Made by a program: the position numbers and the translations under genes. The notes beneath the pieces were generated by a model. The model did not search any database and was not told where the DNA came from. It saw nothing but the letters and a program-made list of their open reading frames with translations. Positions 34,074 through 42,787 of a stretch of 64,000 nt of DNA are shown here, one piece after another (the stretch's first letter is position 1; the number at the start of each line of letters is the position of its first letter). The stretch comes from Candidatus Blautia intestinavium. Lineage in GTDB: Bacteria; Bacillota; Clostridia; Lachnospirales; Lachnospiraceae. The stretch spans positions 1 to 64,000 of the forward strand of contig DXGV01000022.1 in assembly GCA_019113745.1 (NCBI GenBank), read 5' to 3'.

Positions 34074-35234
34074 ATGATCAACTATAAAAATCTTGAAGAA
34101 TTATACACAGCCGGTTCTTATCTGGTGAAACTGCTGTCCGCTGTCCTTCACGAAGAAGAAGCGCCGCCTCTTCCTGAATCTCTAAACTGGAAGCTTATAT
34201 ATGATATGGCGAAGATGCATTCTGTAGAGACTATGGCTTTTTATGGCGCAGAGCCATTTATCAGAGATGATGCAGAACTTTATCAAAACTGGAAAAAGAG
34301 CCGGGATGCCAACATTGCCCAAAGCCTGCACCAGATAGAAGCACGGAAAGAAGTATTCCAGGCTCTGTATGAAGCGGGAATCCGCTTTCTGCCACTGAAG
34401 GGATACGAAATGAAGTGTCTGTATCCCCGGCCTGAATTCCGCCAGATGGCAGATGTCGACGTATTGATCGATCCTGAAAATACCTCCCGCGCAAGAGAAA
34501 TCATGATACATCTTGGATATCGGCAAAAAGAAGCGCTGCCGCATCACGACGAATACTTTCGCCCGCCTTTTGTGACTGTGGAGGTTCATCGGCAGATGCT
34601 TCTTGTAGGAGAATCCAGACAGGCATATTATGATAATATATGGGACAGAGCGCTTATCGATGAAGAAAATCCAGGCGGTTATAAACTCAGCCCGGAAGAT
34701 TTCTATATTTATCAGATTGCACATTTCGAAAAACATTATAGTCTTATGGGCAGTGGTATCCGGTCTGCGCTGGATATCTATGTTTATTTGAATAAATTCA
34801 GGACAATTTTAAACCGAGACTATATAAAAGAAGAATTTCAAAAACTTAACATTTATAATTTTGGCACAAAAATGGAATATCTGAGCCAGTTCTGGTTTTC
34901 TAAGCAGCAACCGGACATAAAAATTAGTAAAGACGAATTAAATGAAATACAAAAAAACATTTTCCTTTCCGGCGTTTACGGATCACTGGAATTTTCAAGA
35001 TTTAAAAAGATGTCTAATCTTCATATAGAAAAGGGATTCAAACAAACTTTCCATTATTTCTGGACAAGGATTTTCACCAGAAAAAAAGACTTTAAAAATT
35101 CTTATCCTTTTCTCAGAAAGTATCCCTTTCTTCTACCTTTTTGTTGGTTTCACAGACTTATTTACGTTTTACTGCATAAAAAGCAATCTATCAAAAGAGA
35201 ACTTGAATTATATAAGAAAGTAAAGGAAAAATAA
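34074..35234 (+). CDS. Nucleotidyltransferase-like family protein (NTP_transf_5 type)
   Basis: A 386-residue protein with the core FLPLKGYEMKCLYP, then RQMADVDVLI (about residues 104-130), which is the nucleotidyltransferase-like signature of the NTP_transf_5 group. Members accompany lasso and other modified-peptide clusters with unknown function. It is the only rightward gene in the island, divergent from peptide operon 2, so its membership of the peptide system is by proximity. GGGGG lies about six bases before the ATG, and TATAAT at 34035-34040 may be its -10 box. A terminator follows. Confidence 0.78.
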   Translation: MINYKNLEELYTAGSYLVKLLSAVLHEEEAPPLPESLNWKLIYDMAKMHSVETMAFYGAEPFIRDDAELYQNWKKSRDANIAQSLHQIEARKEVFQALYEAGIRFLPLKGYEMKCLYPRPEFRQMADVDVLIDPENTSRAREIMIHLGYRQKEALPHHDEYFRPPFVTVEVHRQMLLVGESRQAYYDNIWDRALIDEENPGGYKLSPEDFYIYQIAHFEKHYSLMGSGIRSALDIYVYLNKFRTILNRDYIKEEFQKLNIYNFGTKMEYLSQFWFSKQQPDIKISKDELNEIQKNIFLSGVYGSLEFSRFKKMSNLHIEKGFKQTFHYFWTRIFTRKKDFKNSYPFLRKYPFLLPFCWFHRLIYVLLHKKQSIKRELELYKKVKEK

Positions 35235-35236
35235 GC

Positions 35237-35278
35237 AGTCGGTCCCTCTTATTCTAAAAAGGGACTGACTATATTTTT
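35237..35278. terminator. Bidirectional terminator at the end of the exopolysaccharide operon
   Basis: AGTCGGTCCCT (35237-35247) pairs with AGGGACTGACT (35260-35270), with one wobble and a 12-base loop. ATATTTTT follows on the plus strand and an A/T-rich stretch on the other, so it closes both converging units. Confidence 0.8.
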
Positions 35279-35286
35279 AAATATAC

Positions 35287-36783
35287 TTATTTGGATTTCA
35301 GCTTTTTTAAGTTTCTTTCTTCCTGCATTAATTTTATATATGTTTTTATCGTTTTGGATATTCCCATAATACGAATTCTGACCACCAATTTTCCCACTCT
35401 GTTAAATATCATCTTATTTATTCCGTGCTTTTTTTTAGCATATTCAATCCCATCCAGTTCAGGACATACATAAGCAATTAATTTATCCTGATGCTTTTTG
35501 ACTCTCCTTTCCTGGATTGGAAAATCTGCAAGCATAGAAATAAGAAATCTTGAATTAACTGGCTGTAAAGAAGTAATATCTTCCATTATATCAAATGACT
35601 GTTCTATTGGCGAAAGCCAACTTGCATTTCTTTGTTCCCAAAAAAACCTGTCACAATCTGAAATACCAACCTGTTTTGTCTTTTCCAGCCATTCAAAATA
35701 CGATTTCAATGACTTTTGAACTAATTCATTTGCAACAAAAAAACTGTATATACTCTCTATGTCCAGTTTACCTTTGTCATCTAAAAATTTCTGGTAATAG
35801 TTTGTGACCGTTTCCCAGACTGAACTTCTGAGAAGAACTATATTCCCATATTTCTGTACCAAATCACGATATTGACCATAAGCATAAAACCGTTTATCCT
35901 CGTCATCCGCCAATCCGCCAGTATGCATTATATATTCCTTTTCTAATTCTTTAGAATACTTTTTTTTTCTAGGTATATATGTATATTTTTTCTTTAATGC
36001 CTTACAAAGCTTTTGGGGAATTTCTACATCTCCGTCTGATATTTTTTTATGGTCTAATGTATAGCAATCAAAATCTATTCCTGCATATTCTGCCAACGCA
36101 AGTAATGTTCTTGAATCATAGCCGCCTGTAAGGGCTATCAAAATTTTCTTTTCCGGAAACATATCCTGCAGATTATGTAATGAATTAGAAAAAAGTTCTG
36201 AAAAAGCTTCTATTCTTTCCTGCTCATCTTTATATCGGGGAATATGCGTCGCTAAAAGCTGTCGGCTGTTTATTGTCTGGTCGTTGTAATTATAAATCTG
36301 GCTGGGTAGCAACCGTTTGATCTGTTCATACTGAGTTAGAGGACCTGGAAGCCAATTAAAACCAAATGTAGGACGATATATAATTTGAGGTAACCCCATA
36401 ATTTCTGCCAGCATCATACAACTGCTGGAAATCCCCTCTCTGCTGTAAAAAATCCCCAGTAAACCAGTCGCATCCAGATAAATTTTTTCGTTTACAATCA
36501 ACACGTATCTTCCGCACCAGGATTCTTCCATCCTCAAAATCTCTTCTTCCGGTATATATCCTTCGTACTTTTCCGCCAGCTTTTCAATTTCAGATACGGG
36601 ATCTTCCTTTTTTTCTTTTACCTGCCATGCAATACCAAGCAGTATAATCTCATATTGCTTATTTATATAAATATTTAAGTCCTTATGATAGCTTAAAATA
36701 TAATTATTCTTTAGCTCAACATAAATATAATCAGAACTGTGAATTTTTTTCTTTGCTATAATAAATTGTTTCTTATTGATCAA
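35287..36783 (-). CDS. Asparagine-synthetase-like protein
   Basis: A 498-residue protein with an ATP-pyrophosphatase loop TGGYDSRTLLALAEYAG (about residues 218-234) in an asparagine synthetase B-like C-terminal domain. The N-terminal region is glutaminase-like in layout but has no visible catalytic Cys2, so ammonia use or another amidation/adenylation role is likely. In a glycan operon it may amidate a uronic acid. Lasso cyclases share this fold, an alternative worth considering given nearby peptide genes. The start is TTG 36783 (AAGGAG upstream), overlapping the flippase stop by 11 bases. It is A/T-rich. Confidence 0.7.
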   Translation of the reverse strand: MINKKQFIIAKKKIHSSDYIYVELKNNYILSYHKDLNIYINKQYEIILLGIAWQVKEKKEDPVSEIEKLAEKYEGYIPEEEILRMEESWCGRYVLIVNEKIYLDATGLLGIFYSREGISSSCMMLAEIMGLPQIIYRPTFGFNWLPGPLTQYEQIKRLLPSQIYNYNDQTINSRQLLATHIPRYKDEQERIEAFSELFSNSLHNLQDMFPEKKILIALTGGYDSRTLLALAEYAGIDFDCYTLDHKKISDGDVEIPQKLCKALKKKYTYIPRKKKYSKELEKEYIMHTGGLADDEDKRFYAYGQYRDLVQKYGNIVLLRSSVWETVTNYYQKFLDDKGKLDIESIYSFFVANELVQKSLKSYFEWLEKTKQVGISDCDRFFWEQRNASWLSPIEQSFDIMEDITSLQPVNSRFLISMLADFPIQERRVKKHQDKLIAYVCPELDGIEYAKKKHGINKMIFNRVGKLVVRIRIMGISKTIKTYIKLMQEERNLKKLKSK

Positions 36784-38320
36784 CGATGTATCTACTCCTT
36801 ATTTCCCTGATTATTTTTTTTATTTTTTCCCAGTCTTCATAATTACCCACAATAAATAAATGAAGCAAACAACCTATAATCGCATAAAGCAAAATACAGA
36901 TTATTAAAGTCAACCATTTTCCCGGCGTGAATATCAAAGAAAAAAACTTAAAAACACTTGATAATACAAAACAGGAGATTACATTTCTGATTATCTCTGG
37001 ATAAAATGTATGCCATGGCAAATGAAGAACATAGGACATATACAATGGATTTGTTACAAAATTAATGAGCATCATAACCACAGCCGTCGTCCCTGCGACT
37101 GCATATACCCCCATATCAGTGTACTTAATAAGAAAATACATAGCGGTCACATTAGCCAAACCTCCCACCAATGTAATAAAACATGGAATTTTTCTTTTTA
37201 CAGTTAAGATATAGATATAGTATAAAGGCTGCATTGGGCCTCCAGGAATACAGGTTAATAAAGTAATAACTGTCAATTTATAAATCAAATTAATATCCTC
37301 GCCCGGTATCCATAATCTGAAGTACGCTAATCCTAATGCAATAAATCCAGCAATTCCTACATTAGTAAACATTCCTGATATTTTCATAGAAAATTTTAGT
37401 TCCTGCAATAAACCCTCTGTATTTTTTTCCGAATAACTTTTTAAAAATAATGGTTGAAAAGCTTGAGATACAACAGAATATAAAGCTTGAAATATCGAGT
37501 AAATCATCTTAGCAATCGCCATTTGTCCCATTGCCGTAGACGACAGCATTAAATTGCAGATCAACAAATCCAATCCATGATTTAATAATTCGCCCAATGA
37601 ATTGACAGAAGTCCAAATCCCTCCAAACACCAACTGTTTTACAGCGCCAATTGAAAAACTACCTTTTGAAATTCTTAATTCTGGAATATGCCGTTTACAA
37701 AGCCATATATTAGCAAATACAATCACCAGAGAGGCAGCAACAAGTCCAATTCCCACATAAAAGACTCTTGTAGGAAAAAACATATAAAGTATATATAGTA
37801 TCAGCGCTTCAGTTATATACGATATACCTTTAAATACTCCCACAATATCCAGTTTATTTTTTATAATTGCCACCGAACTGAACACAGAAAATACTGTAGT
37901 GATCCAAAAATTAATAAATATAAATAAAAATAAAAATTTAACATCTGCAAGAATGTCGGGGAGTATATTTAATAAATTCTGCAATATGCTGATACAGCCT
38001 AACGCTCCTAAAAATATAACGGAACCTAATACTAAATCGCCCCAAAAAACAGAACTGAAATATATATTTGCTTTCTTTTTTTCCTCCTGATAATATTCAA
38101 CTGCAATATACCTTGCAGCAAATGAATTCAAAGTTCCAACAACTATCGCTGCATATTCAGCAAACTGTTTTGCCAGTGATACATATCCATAAGCTTCTGT
38201 ACCAACATTATCTGTTATATACGGAACTAAAACAAGGTTAATACCATAATTCAACATATATGCCAGACCAGTAACCACCATTGTTTGGAATAGTTTCATA
38301 TATTTATTATATTTCTTCAT
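36773..38320 (-). CDS. Polysaccharide flippase, Wzx/MOP family
   Basis: About 515 residues with twelve or more hydrophobic segments, starting MKKYNKYMKLF then VVTGLAYMLNYGINLVLVP, typical of Wzx-like lipid-linked oligosaccharide flippases. It would move undecaprenyl-linked repeat units to the outer face for polymerisation by the Wzy-like protein at 53274-54554. I prefer ATG 38320 behind GAGAGGAGA; an ATG eight codons upstream has no ribosome site. DNA here is distinctly A/T-rich. Confidence 0.88.
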   Translation of the reverse strand: MKKYNKYMKLFQTMVVTGLAYMLNYGINLVLVPYITDNVGTEAYGYVSLAKQFAEYAAIVVGTLNSFAARYIAVEYYQEEKKKANIYFSSVFWGDLVLGSVIFLGALGCISILQNLLNILPDILADVKFLFLFIFINFWITTVFSVFSSVAIIKNKLDIVGVFKGISYITEALILYILYMFFPTRVFYVGIGLVAASLVIVFANIWLCKRHIPELRISKGSFSIGAVKQLVFGGIWTSVNSLGELLNHGLDLLICNLMLSSTAMGQMAIAKMIYSIFQALYSVVSQAFQPLFLKSYSEKNTEGLLQELKFSMKISGMFTNVGIAGFIALGLAYFRLWIPGEDINLIYKLTVITLLTCIPGGPMQPLYYIYILTVKRKIPCFITLVGGLANVTAMYFLIKYTDMGVYAVAGTTAVVMMLINFVTNPLYMSYVLHLPWHTFYPEIIRNVISCFVLSSVFKFFSLIFTPGKWLTLIICILLYAIIGCLLHLFIVGNYEDWEKIKKIIREIRSRYIVDQ

Positions 38321-38362
38321 TCTTGTTCCGTAATCTCCTCTCATGTCAACACAGATCTGCCA

Positions 38363-39136
38363 TTATTTTTCATATTCTTCTATAAATCCAAATTCAAAAC
38401 CAACCCGTCCTGTTAATTTTATTTTTCTTCTCAACATCCCTTCAATCTTTCGTTTTTTATTCAAATCCCTTCCTCCCATCATTGAAATATTATCATTCGT
38501 ATTCCGAACATAAATCGTTGTGGGAAAAGGCATTCTGGCTAATTCTCTTCCATGTTCTTTTAAATATTTTGGCAGCAACCTGTGGGATTTTCGGATAATC
38601 CATTTATCTTTAAAAGTATCGTCCCAAAGATTTTCAGGCATAATATCCGGAAGATCTTCAACAGAATAGTTTATAATAGAACACGATCCGCAAATCCTGT
38701 GAGGGGCATATATCTTTTTCACATATGGCATACCCTCTCTATATAAATATCCAAATTTACTCAAAAAACCATTCTCTCCCGGATGAGCATTTACATATTC
38801 GGCAATGCGATTTGATACAATGTCATCAGAATCAACTATCATTGTATATCCGCCGCCCATCTGTCTGATCCTGACAGCAATCATTGATATTTTCCAGCCC
38901 TTATCCAACCTCATTTCTCGTTTATTTTCCGGCAACGGCTGATCCGATACGAGAAATTCAACTCTTTCATCATAGTTTCTATACAGTTCAGGAATATCAT
39001 GGCATGCGATGATCACATGAAAATCCGGATCCGTCTGTCTGTATATGGATTCAAGTGTTCTATTAAATATCTTTGTAACCATTGCCCAGTTTTTAGAAGC
39101 TTTTTTTGACCGAAGAGGAATCCCAAAATATATCAT
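38363..39136 (-). CDS. Glycosyltransferase, GT-A type (rhamnosyltransferase-like)
   Basis: A 257-residue enzyme with a short GT-A core and the acidic metal motif D102-SDD105 in IVDSDDIV. It starts MIYFGIPLRSKKASKNW and resembles the putative rhamnosyltransferase family. The donor and acceptor cannot be inferred. The start overlaps the stop of the next upstream gene by four bases. It is part of the exopolysaccharide repeat-unit assembly line, cytoplasmic or membrane-associated. Confidence 0.75.
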   Translation of the reverse strand: MIYFGIPLRSKKASKNWAMVTKIFNRTLESIYRQTDPDFHVIIACHDIPELYRNYDERVEFLVSDQPLPENKREMRLDKGWKISMIAVRIRQMGGGYTMIVDSDDIVSNRIAEYVNAHPGENGFLSKFGYLYREGMPYVKKIYAPHRICGSCSIINYSVEDLPDIMPENLWDDTFKDKWIIRKSHRLLPKYLKEHGRELARMPFPTTIYVRNTNDNISMMGGRDLNKKRKIEGMLRRKIKLTGRVGFEFGFIEEYEK

Positions 39137-40287
39137 TTTTTTCTCCTTTCTGCGTTATCATAAATGTTCTCTGCTGCTTTCTTTTTTATCACAGTGTTAT
39201 ATATATCAGCTGTCATTTTTGCAGAAATAACCCAATTATACTTATTACTTGTAAGCCATGTGATCGAATCAATCATTCGATTAATTTTTTCCTGTGGCAT
39301 GTTTGAAAACATGATCAATGCCTTCGCCAGAGATTCTGCATCCTCATTTTTGAACAAAATCCCTGTACTGCCTGAATCTGTTTCTTCTACAAAAACAGGA
39401 ACATCACTTGCGATCACCGGTTTTTCAAAAGAATATGCCATCAGAAGCGCCCCGCTTCCATAAATCTCCCGATATGGAAATATACATGCGTCCGCCCAGT
39501 CAAATAGTTCCGGCAGTTCGTCATCTTCTATTCTTCTGCGAACTAATTTTACACAATCTCCGATCCCTAAGTCATTGATCATATGTGCATAATCTGTTGT
39601 ATCCTGATTGTCGTATTGCCGTCCGGCAATAATAAACTCCATATCTGAACGTTTCTCTTTCGGAATTTTGGAAACCGCCTGCAATAATACGTCTACTCCT
39701 TTATACCGCCGTATTACACCAAACATCAGATAATGCTTTTTTTTATCAGCTTTTAAAACAGCCGGAATTTTCTTAACCTGATATGTACCATGAGGTATAA
39801 CTGATATTGTGTCGTCTTCCAGATTAAACACTTCTATCAGTCTCTTTTTACTTTGTTCATTATGTACAATCAAATGATCACATGCTTTATAAAAATCTCC
39901 ATATAATTTTATATCCTTTCTATCAGTCTCATGGGGCAGGACATTATGCACAGTATGGATCAGTTTTGCATGCATCTTTGTTTTCGTATATAATGGAATC
40001 TCCACCGCAGCATTTTTAAAAGTCTGAACATGGATCACCTGATATTTTTTGTTCTTAACCTCTTTCGCCAAAAAAAAGATTCCTTTCACATATTTGACAA
40101 ACGCTTTTAGCTTATTTTTTTCTCCGCCAGCATACATAACTGCTTTCCGGTCAATCTTTTTTGCAAACTCTCCTGCATTGCTTTTGCATAAAACAGTAAT
40201 ATCCGCATATTCCGCTAATTCATGACACAGTTCAGCGCTATATGTATTTCCCGGAGAAAAATGCTCTACCATTAAAATTTTCATCAT
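39133..40287 (-). CDS. Glycosyltransferase, GT4 family
   Basis: About 384 residues with the GT-B fold. MMKILMVEHFSPGNTYSAEL opens the N-domain; the C-domain has the donor-binding pattern ACIFPYREIYGSGALLMAYSFEKPVIASD. GT4 enzymes retain the anomeric configuration and use nucleotide sugars. ATG 40287 follows AGAGG by six bases; a longer frame to 40335 lacks start signals. One of three GT4 enzymes in the operon. Confidence 0.85.
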   Translation of the reverse strand: MMKILMVEHFSPGNTYSAELCHELAEYADITVLCKSNAGEFAKKIDRKAVMYAGGEKNKLKAFVKYVKGIFFLAKEVKNKKYQVIHVQTFKNAAVEIPLYTKTKMHAKLIHTVHNVLPHETDRKDIKLYGDFYKACDHLIVHNEQSKKRLIEVFNLEDDTISVIPHGTYQVKKIPAVLKADKKKHYLMFGVIRRYKGVDVLLQAVSKIPKEKRSDMEFIIAGRQYDNQDTTDYAHMINDLGIGDCVKLVRRRIEDDELPELFDWADACIFPYREIYGSGALLMAYSFEKPVIASDVPVFVEETDSGSTGILFKNEDAESLAKALIMFSNMPQEKINRMIDSITWLTSNKYNWVISAKMTADIYNTVIKKKAAENIYDNAERRKK

Positions 40288-40319
40288 AAAAAGCCTCTGC
40301 ATTTCTTTGATTACACTTG

Positions 40320-41366
40320 TTATATCCCACGGCAATACTGGATTGCACTTATGAATCCCTGATACATTTTGTCTATCGTCACTTCTTCTTCATATTCTTT
40401 CTGGCACTCCTTCCGCATCTTTTGCAGAACGTCATCATTTTGAAGCAGATACAGCAGCTTCTGTTTATAGTCTTCTTCGTTTTTTGCAATAAATCCAGTT
40501 TTTCCCTCTTTCAGATAATAAATCTCCGGAGGCTGGAATCCCTGCATAGTCACAACGGGCATGTTCCAGAATATCGCTTCGTTGATTCCCAGGCCTACGT
40601 TGACCGGAATGCTAAAAATGTCCCCCATCGCCCATATTTCTGTACCCTCTTCTCCATATTTTGTTCCCATATAATATAAATTGGAAACAGAATCAAACAT
40701 TTCCTTAAGCGCAGGAGTAATACCCGCTCCCATAACAACGACCGCCACATCCGGCATATCCGCCAGCGCGTTTAACAGAATTTCTATCCGTTTATTTTTC
40801 TTTAAACGGCTGATATACAGCACTACCTTCTTTTCTTTTATACCATATTTCCTGCGGATTGTCTGCTTGTTATATTTTGACCTGTCAATATCGGAACAGT
40901 CCACCGTATTATAGGCTATGAACAGTTTATGGCGATTTTTTTTCTGAAAATTCTCTGTCATTTCCGGCGTATATGTAATAAGGGCGTCGCAGCAGTTATG
41001 GATATGATGGTAAAGCATATTTTTTACAGGGTTGTGCGGATCCTGGTCGCTGACTCCCTTGTTCCAGAATATAACGGGAATTTTCTTCCTTTTGCAGTAA
41101 TGAATAATAGGAATCTGGATTTTATCTTTCAGATGAAGAAACACAATAACCACAGCGGGCTTTAATTTTCTGATTACCGTCTCGTAACCTCTCGCCGACA
41201 TTGGGAGGGTGTGCGCTGTAAATTTAAAGTCATACCCTGCATTCTGGAATTCATTGGACAAAACATGAAATTCATATCCGTCCTGCATAAACCGGTCTAC
41301 AAAATAATTATAAACTTTCTGCCTGTAGTGAAAAACATAATTTGAGATCAACAGTATTTTTTTCAT
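40320..41366 (-). CDS. Glycosyltransferase, GT4-like
   Basis: A 348-residue GT-B enzyme. The central VLYISRLKKNKRIEILLNAL is the usual start of the donor-binding domain, and E-x7-E spacing is replaced by NVGLGINEAIFWNMPVVTMQG near residue 270. Sugar specificity is unknown. Lies 9 bases before the CapK-like gene in transcription order downstream, with good ribosome signals. Confidence 0.82.
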   Translation of the reverse strand: MKKILLISNYVFHYRQKVYNYFVDRFMQDGYEFHVLSNEFQNAGYDFKFTAHTLPMSARGYETVIRKLKPAVVIVFLHLKDKIQIPIIHYCKRKKIPVIFWNKGVSDQDPHNPVKNMLYHHIHNCCDALITYTPEMTENFQKKNRHKLFIAYNTVDCSDIDRSKYNKQTIRRKYGIKEKKVVLYISRLKKNKRIEILLNALADMPDVAVVVMGAGITPALKEMFDSVSNLYYMGTKYGEEGTEIWAMGDIFSIPVNVGLGINEAIFWNMPVVTMQGFQPPEIYYLKEGKTGFIAKNEEDYKQKLLYLLQNDDVLQKMRKECQKEYEEEVTIDKMYQGFISAIQYCRGI

Positions 41367-41375
41367 AAATCCCTC

Positions 41376-42725
41376 TTACTGTACAGCAGTATTGTTTTCT
41401 GTGATGTAATTTACTATCCAGCTATATTTACCTCTTTTGCTCATAATAAGCTTATCAACAACCCGTATCTCTATTTTCAATATACCCTCGCACTTTCTCT
41501 CATAGTAATCATTTATAATTTTGAAATCATTGTCTGTGAGCGGACAATCTGCCATCACATCCAAATACGCCTTTCCAACCTCATACTGTACAAACTGATA
41601 TAATTTAATCTTTTCAAATGGCGCAATACGGGCTGCCAGAGTACCTTTATATATTTTGACGCCGCCCCTGCCTATCAGGTATGTCTCTGACATTTTATGT
41701 CCTGAAATTTCAATCTGCCCCTGCTGATTATAAGTTACCACGTCGTCTGTCATATATCGGATCAGAGGCATTTTTCTGGAAAGGAATCCCGTACATACAA
41801 TTCTGAACTTCTTCACATCACTGTTATCATTAACTGGAATCAATTCTGTGAATCCATATAATTCATTAAATTTATATCCTTCCGGATAAAGCTCCGCAAA
41901 AACGGCCCGTTCCGTATGTCCATACCTGGCGACGGTTCTGCATCCGAAAGTCTTTTCCACATATTCTTTTATCTCAGGAGTATAATTATCCGCATAAAAT
42001 TCCACAAATTTCACAGGCAGTTTTTTGTTATATTTCCGTACTAATTTCGCAAACACATAGATTGCCGATGGATATCCGGACAACACATCCGGCTTAAATT
42101 TATTTATATCCGCCCAGACAGAAGGGAACTCACTTTCTTTAAAAAGGCGGAACGGCGAGATCACGATCTCGTTTTTCATAGGTGAATAATAGTAATCCTG
42201 ATCTTTATTATGGCCCCAAAAGGCAAGCGTTCGCGTTTTTCCAGAATCAAATCCGAATTTATTCAGATAATGAAGCACAAAAGCCCTTTCTTTGTAAATC
42301 GAATCTTTATCCAGCAAAATCCGAAAAGCTGTTCCTGTGCTTCCGGAAGTACGAGATTCATAGCACGCGATATTTTCCCTGGAATATAAATTTTCTCCTT
42401 CGCTGACAGCGATATTTTTATCGAGGAACGGAATAGCCTGCATTTCCTCCACATTTCTGAACTTGTACGGATCAAATTTTACTTTGTCAAACGTCCTTCT
42501 GTAGTACGGGACATTTTCATAGGCATAAATCAATGTTTGTTTTAATTTATTGAAAATAATCTCTTTTTTCTTCTCTTCTTCGAGATTTTCAAATTGATCT
42601 AACTCTGTATATGTTTTTTTGTATACTTTATTTCTGATTAAAACTCTCTGGAACAAAGGAGCCAATAAATACTTTATTTCCTTTGGCATATTTTCATATA
42701 ATATTTTTATTTTTTCATAATTCAT
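41376..42725 (-). CDS. CapK-like AMP-binding protein
   Basis: A 449-residue member of the phenylacetate-CoA-ligase-like CapK group. The phosphate-binding segment SRTSGSTGTAFRIL is near residue 110 and ARYGHTERAVFAEL near residue 255. CapK-like proteins recur in capsule clusters; the acyl or sugar substrate is not known. ATG 42725 is preceded by GGGGG eight bases away; the frame also has an upstream TTG (42731). It may activate an acyl group for polymer decoration, which is inference. Confidence 0.8.
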   Translation of the reverse strand: MNYEKIKILYENMPKEIKYLLAPLFQRVLIRNKVYKKTYTELDQFENLEEEKKKEIIFNKLKQTLIYAYENVPYYRRTFDKVKFDPYKFRNVEEMQAIPFLDKNIAVSEGENLYSRENIACYESRTSGSTGTAFRILLDKDSIYKERAFVLHYLNKFGFDSGKTRTLAFWGHNKDQDYYYSPMKNEIVISPFRLFKESEFPSVWADINKFKPDVLSGYPSAIYVFAKLVRKYNKKLPVKFVEFYADNYTPEIKEYVEKTFGCRTVARYGHTERAVFAELYPEGYKFNELYGFTELIPVNDNSDVKKFRIVCTGFLSRKMPLIRYMTDDVVTYNQQGQIEISGHKMSETYLIGRGGVKIYKGTLAARIAPFEKIKLYQFVQYEVGKAYLDVMADCPLTDNDFKIINDYYERKCEGILKIEIRVVDKLIMSKRGKYSWIVNYITENNTAVQ

Positions 42726-42787
42726 TGTCAAATCCCCCGCTGCAGTCAGTACCTTTACGTCTCGCAGGTTCTTATGTATTAACTTAC

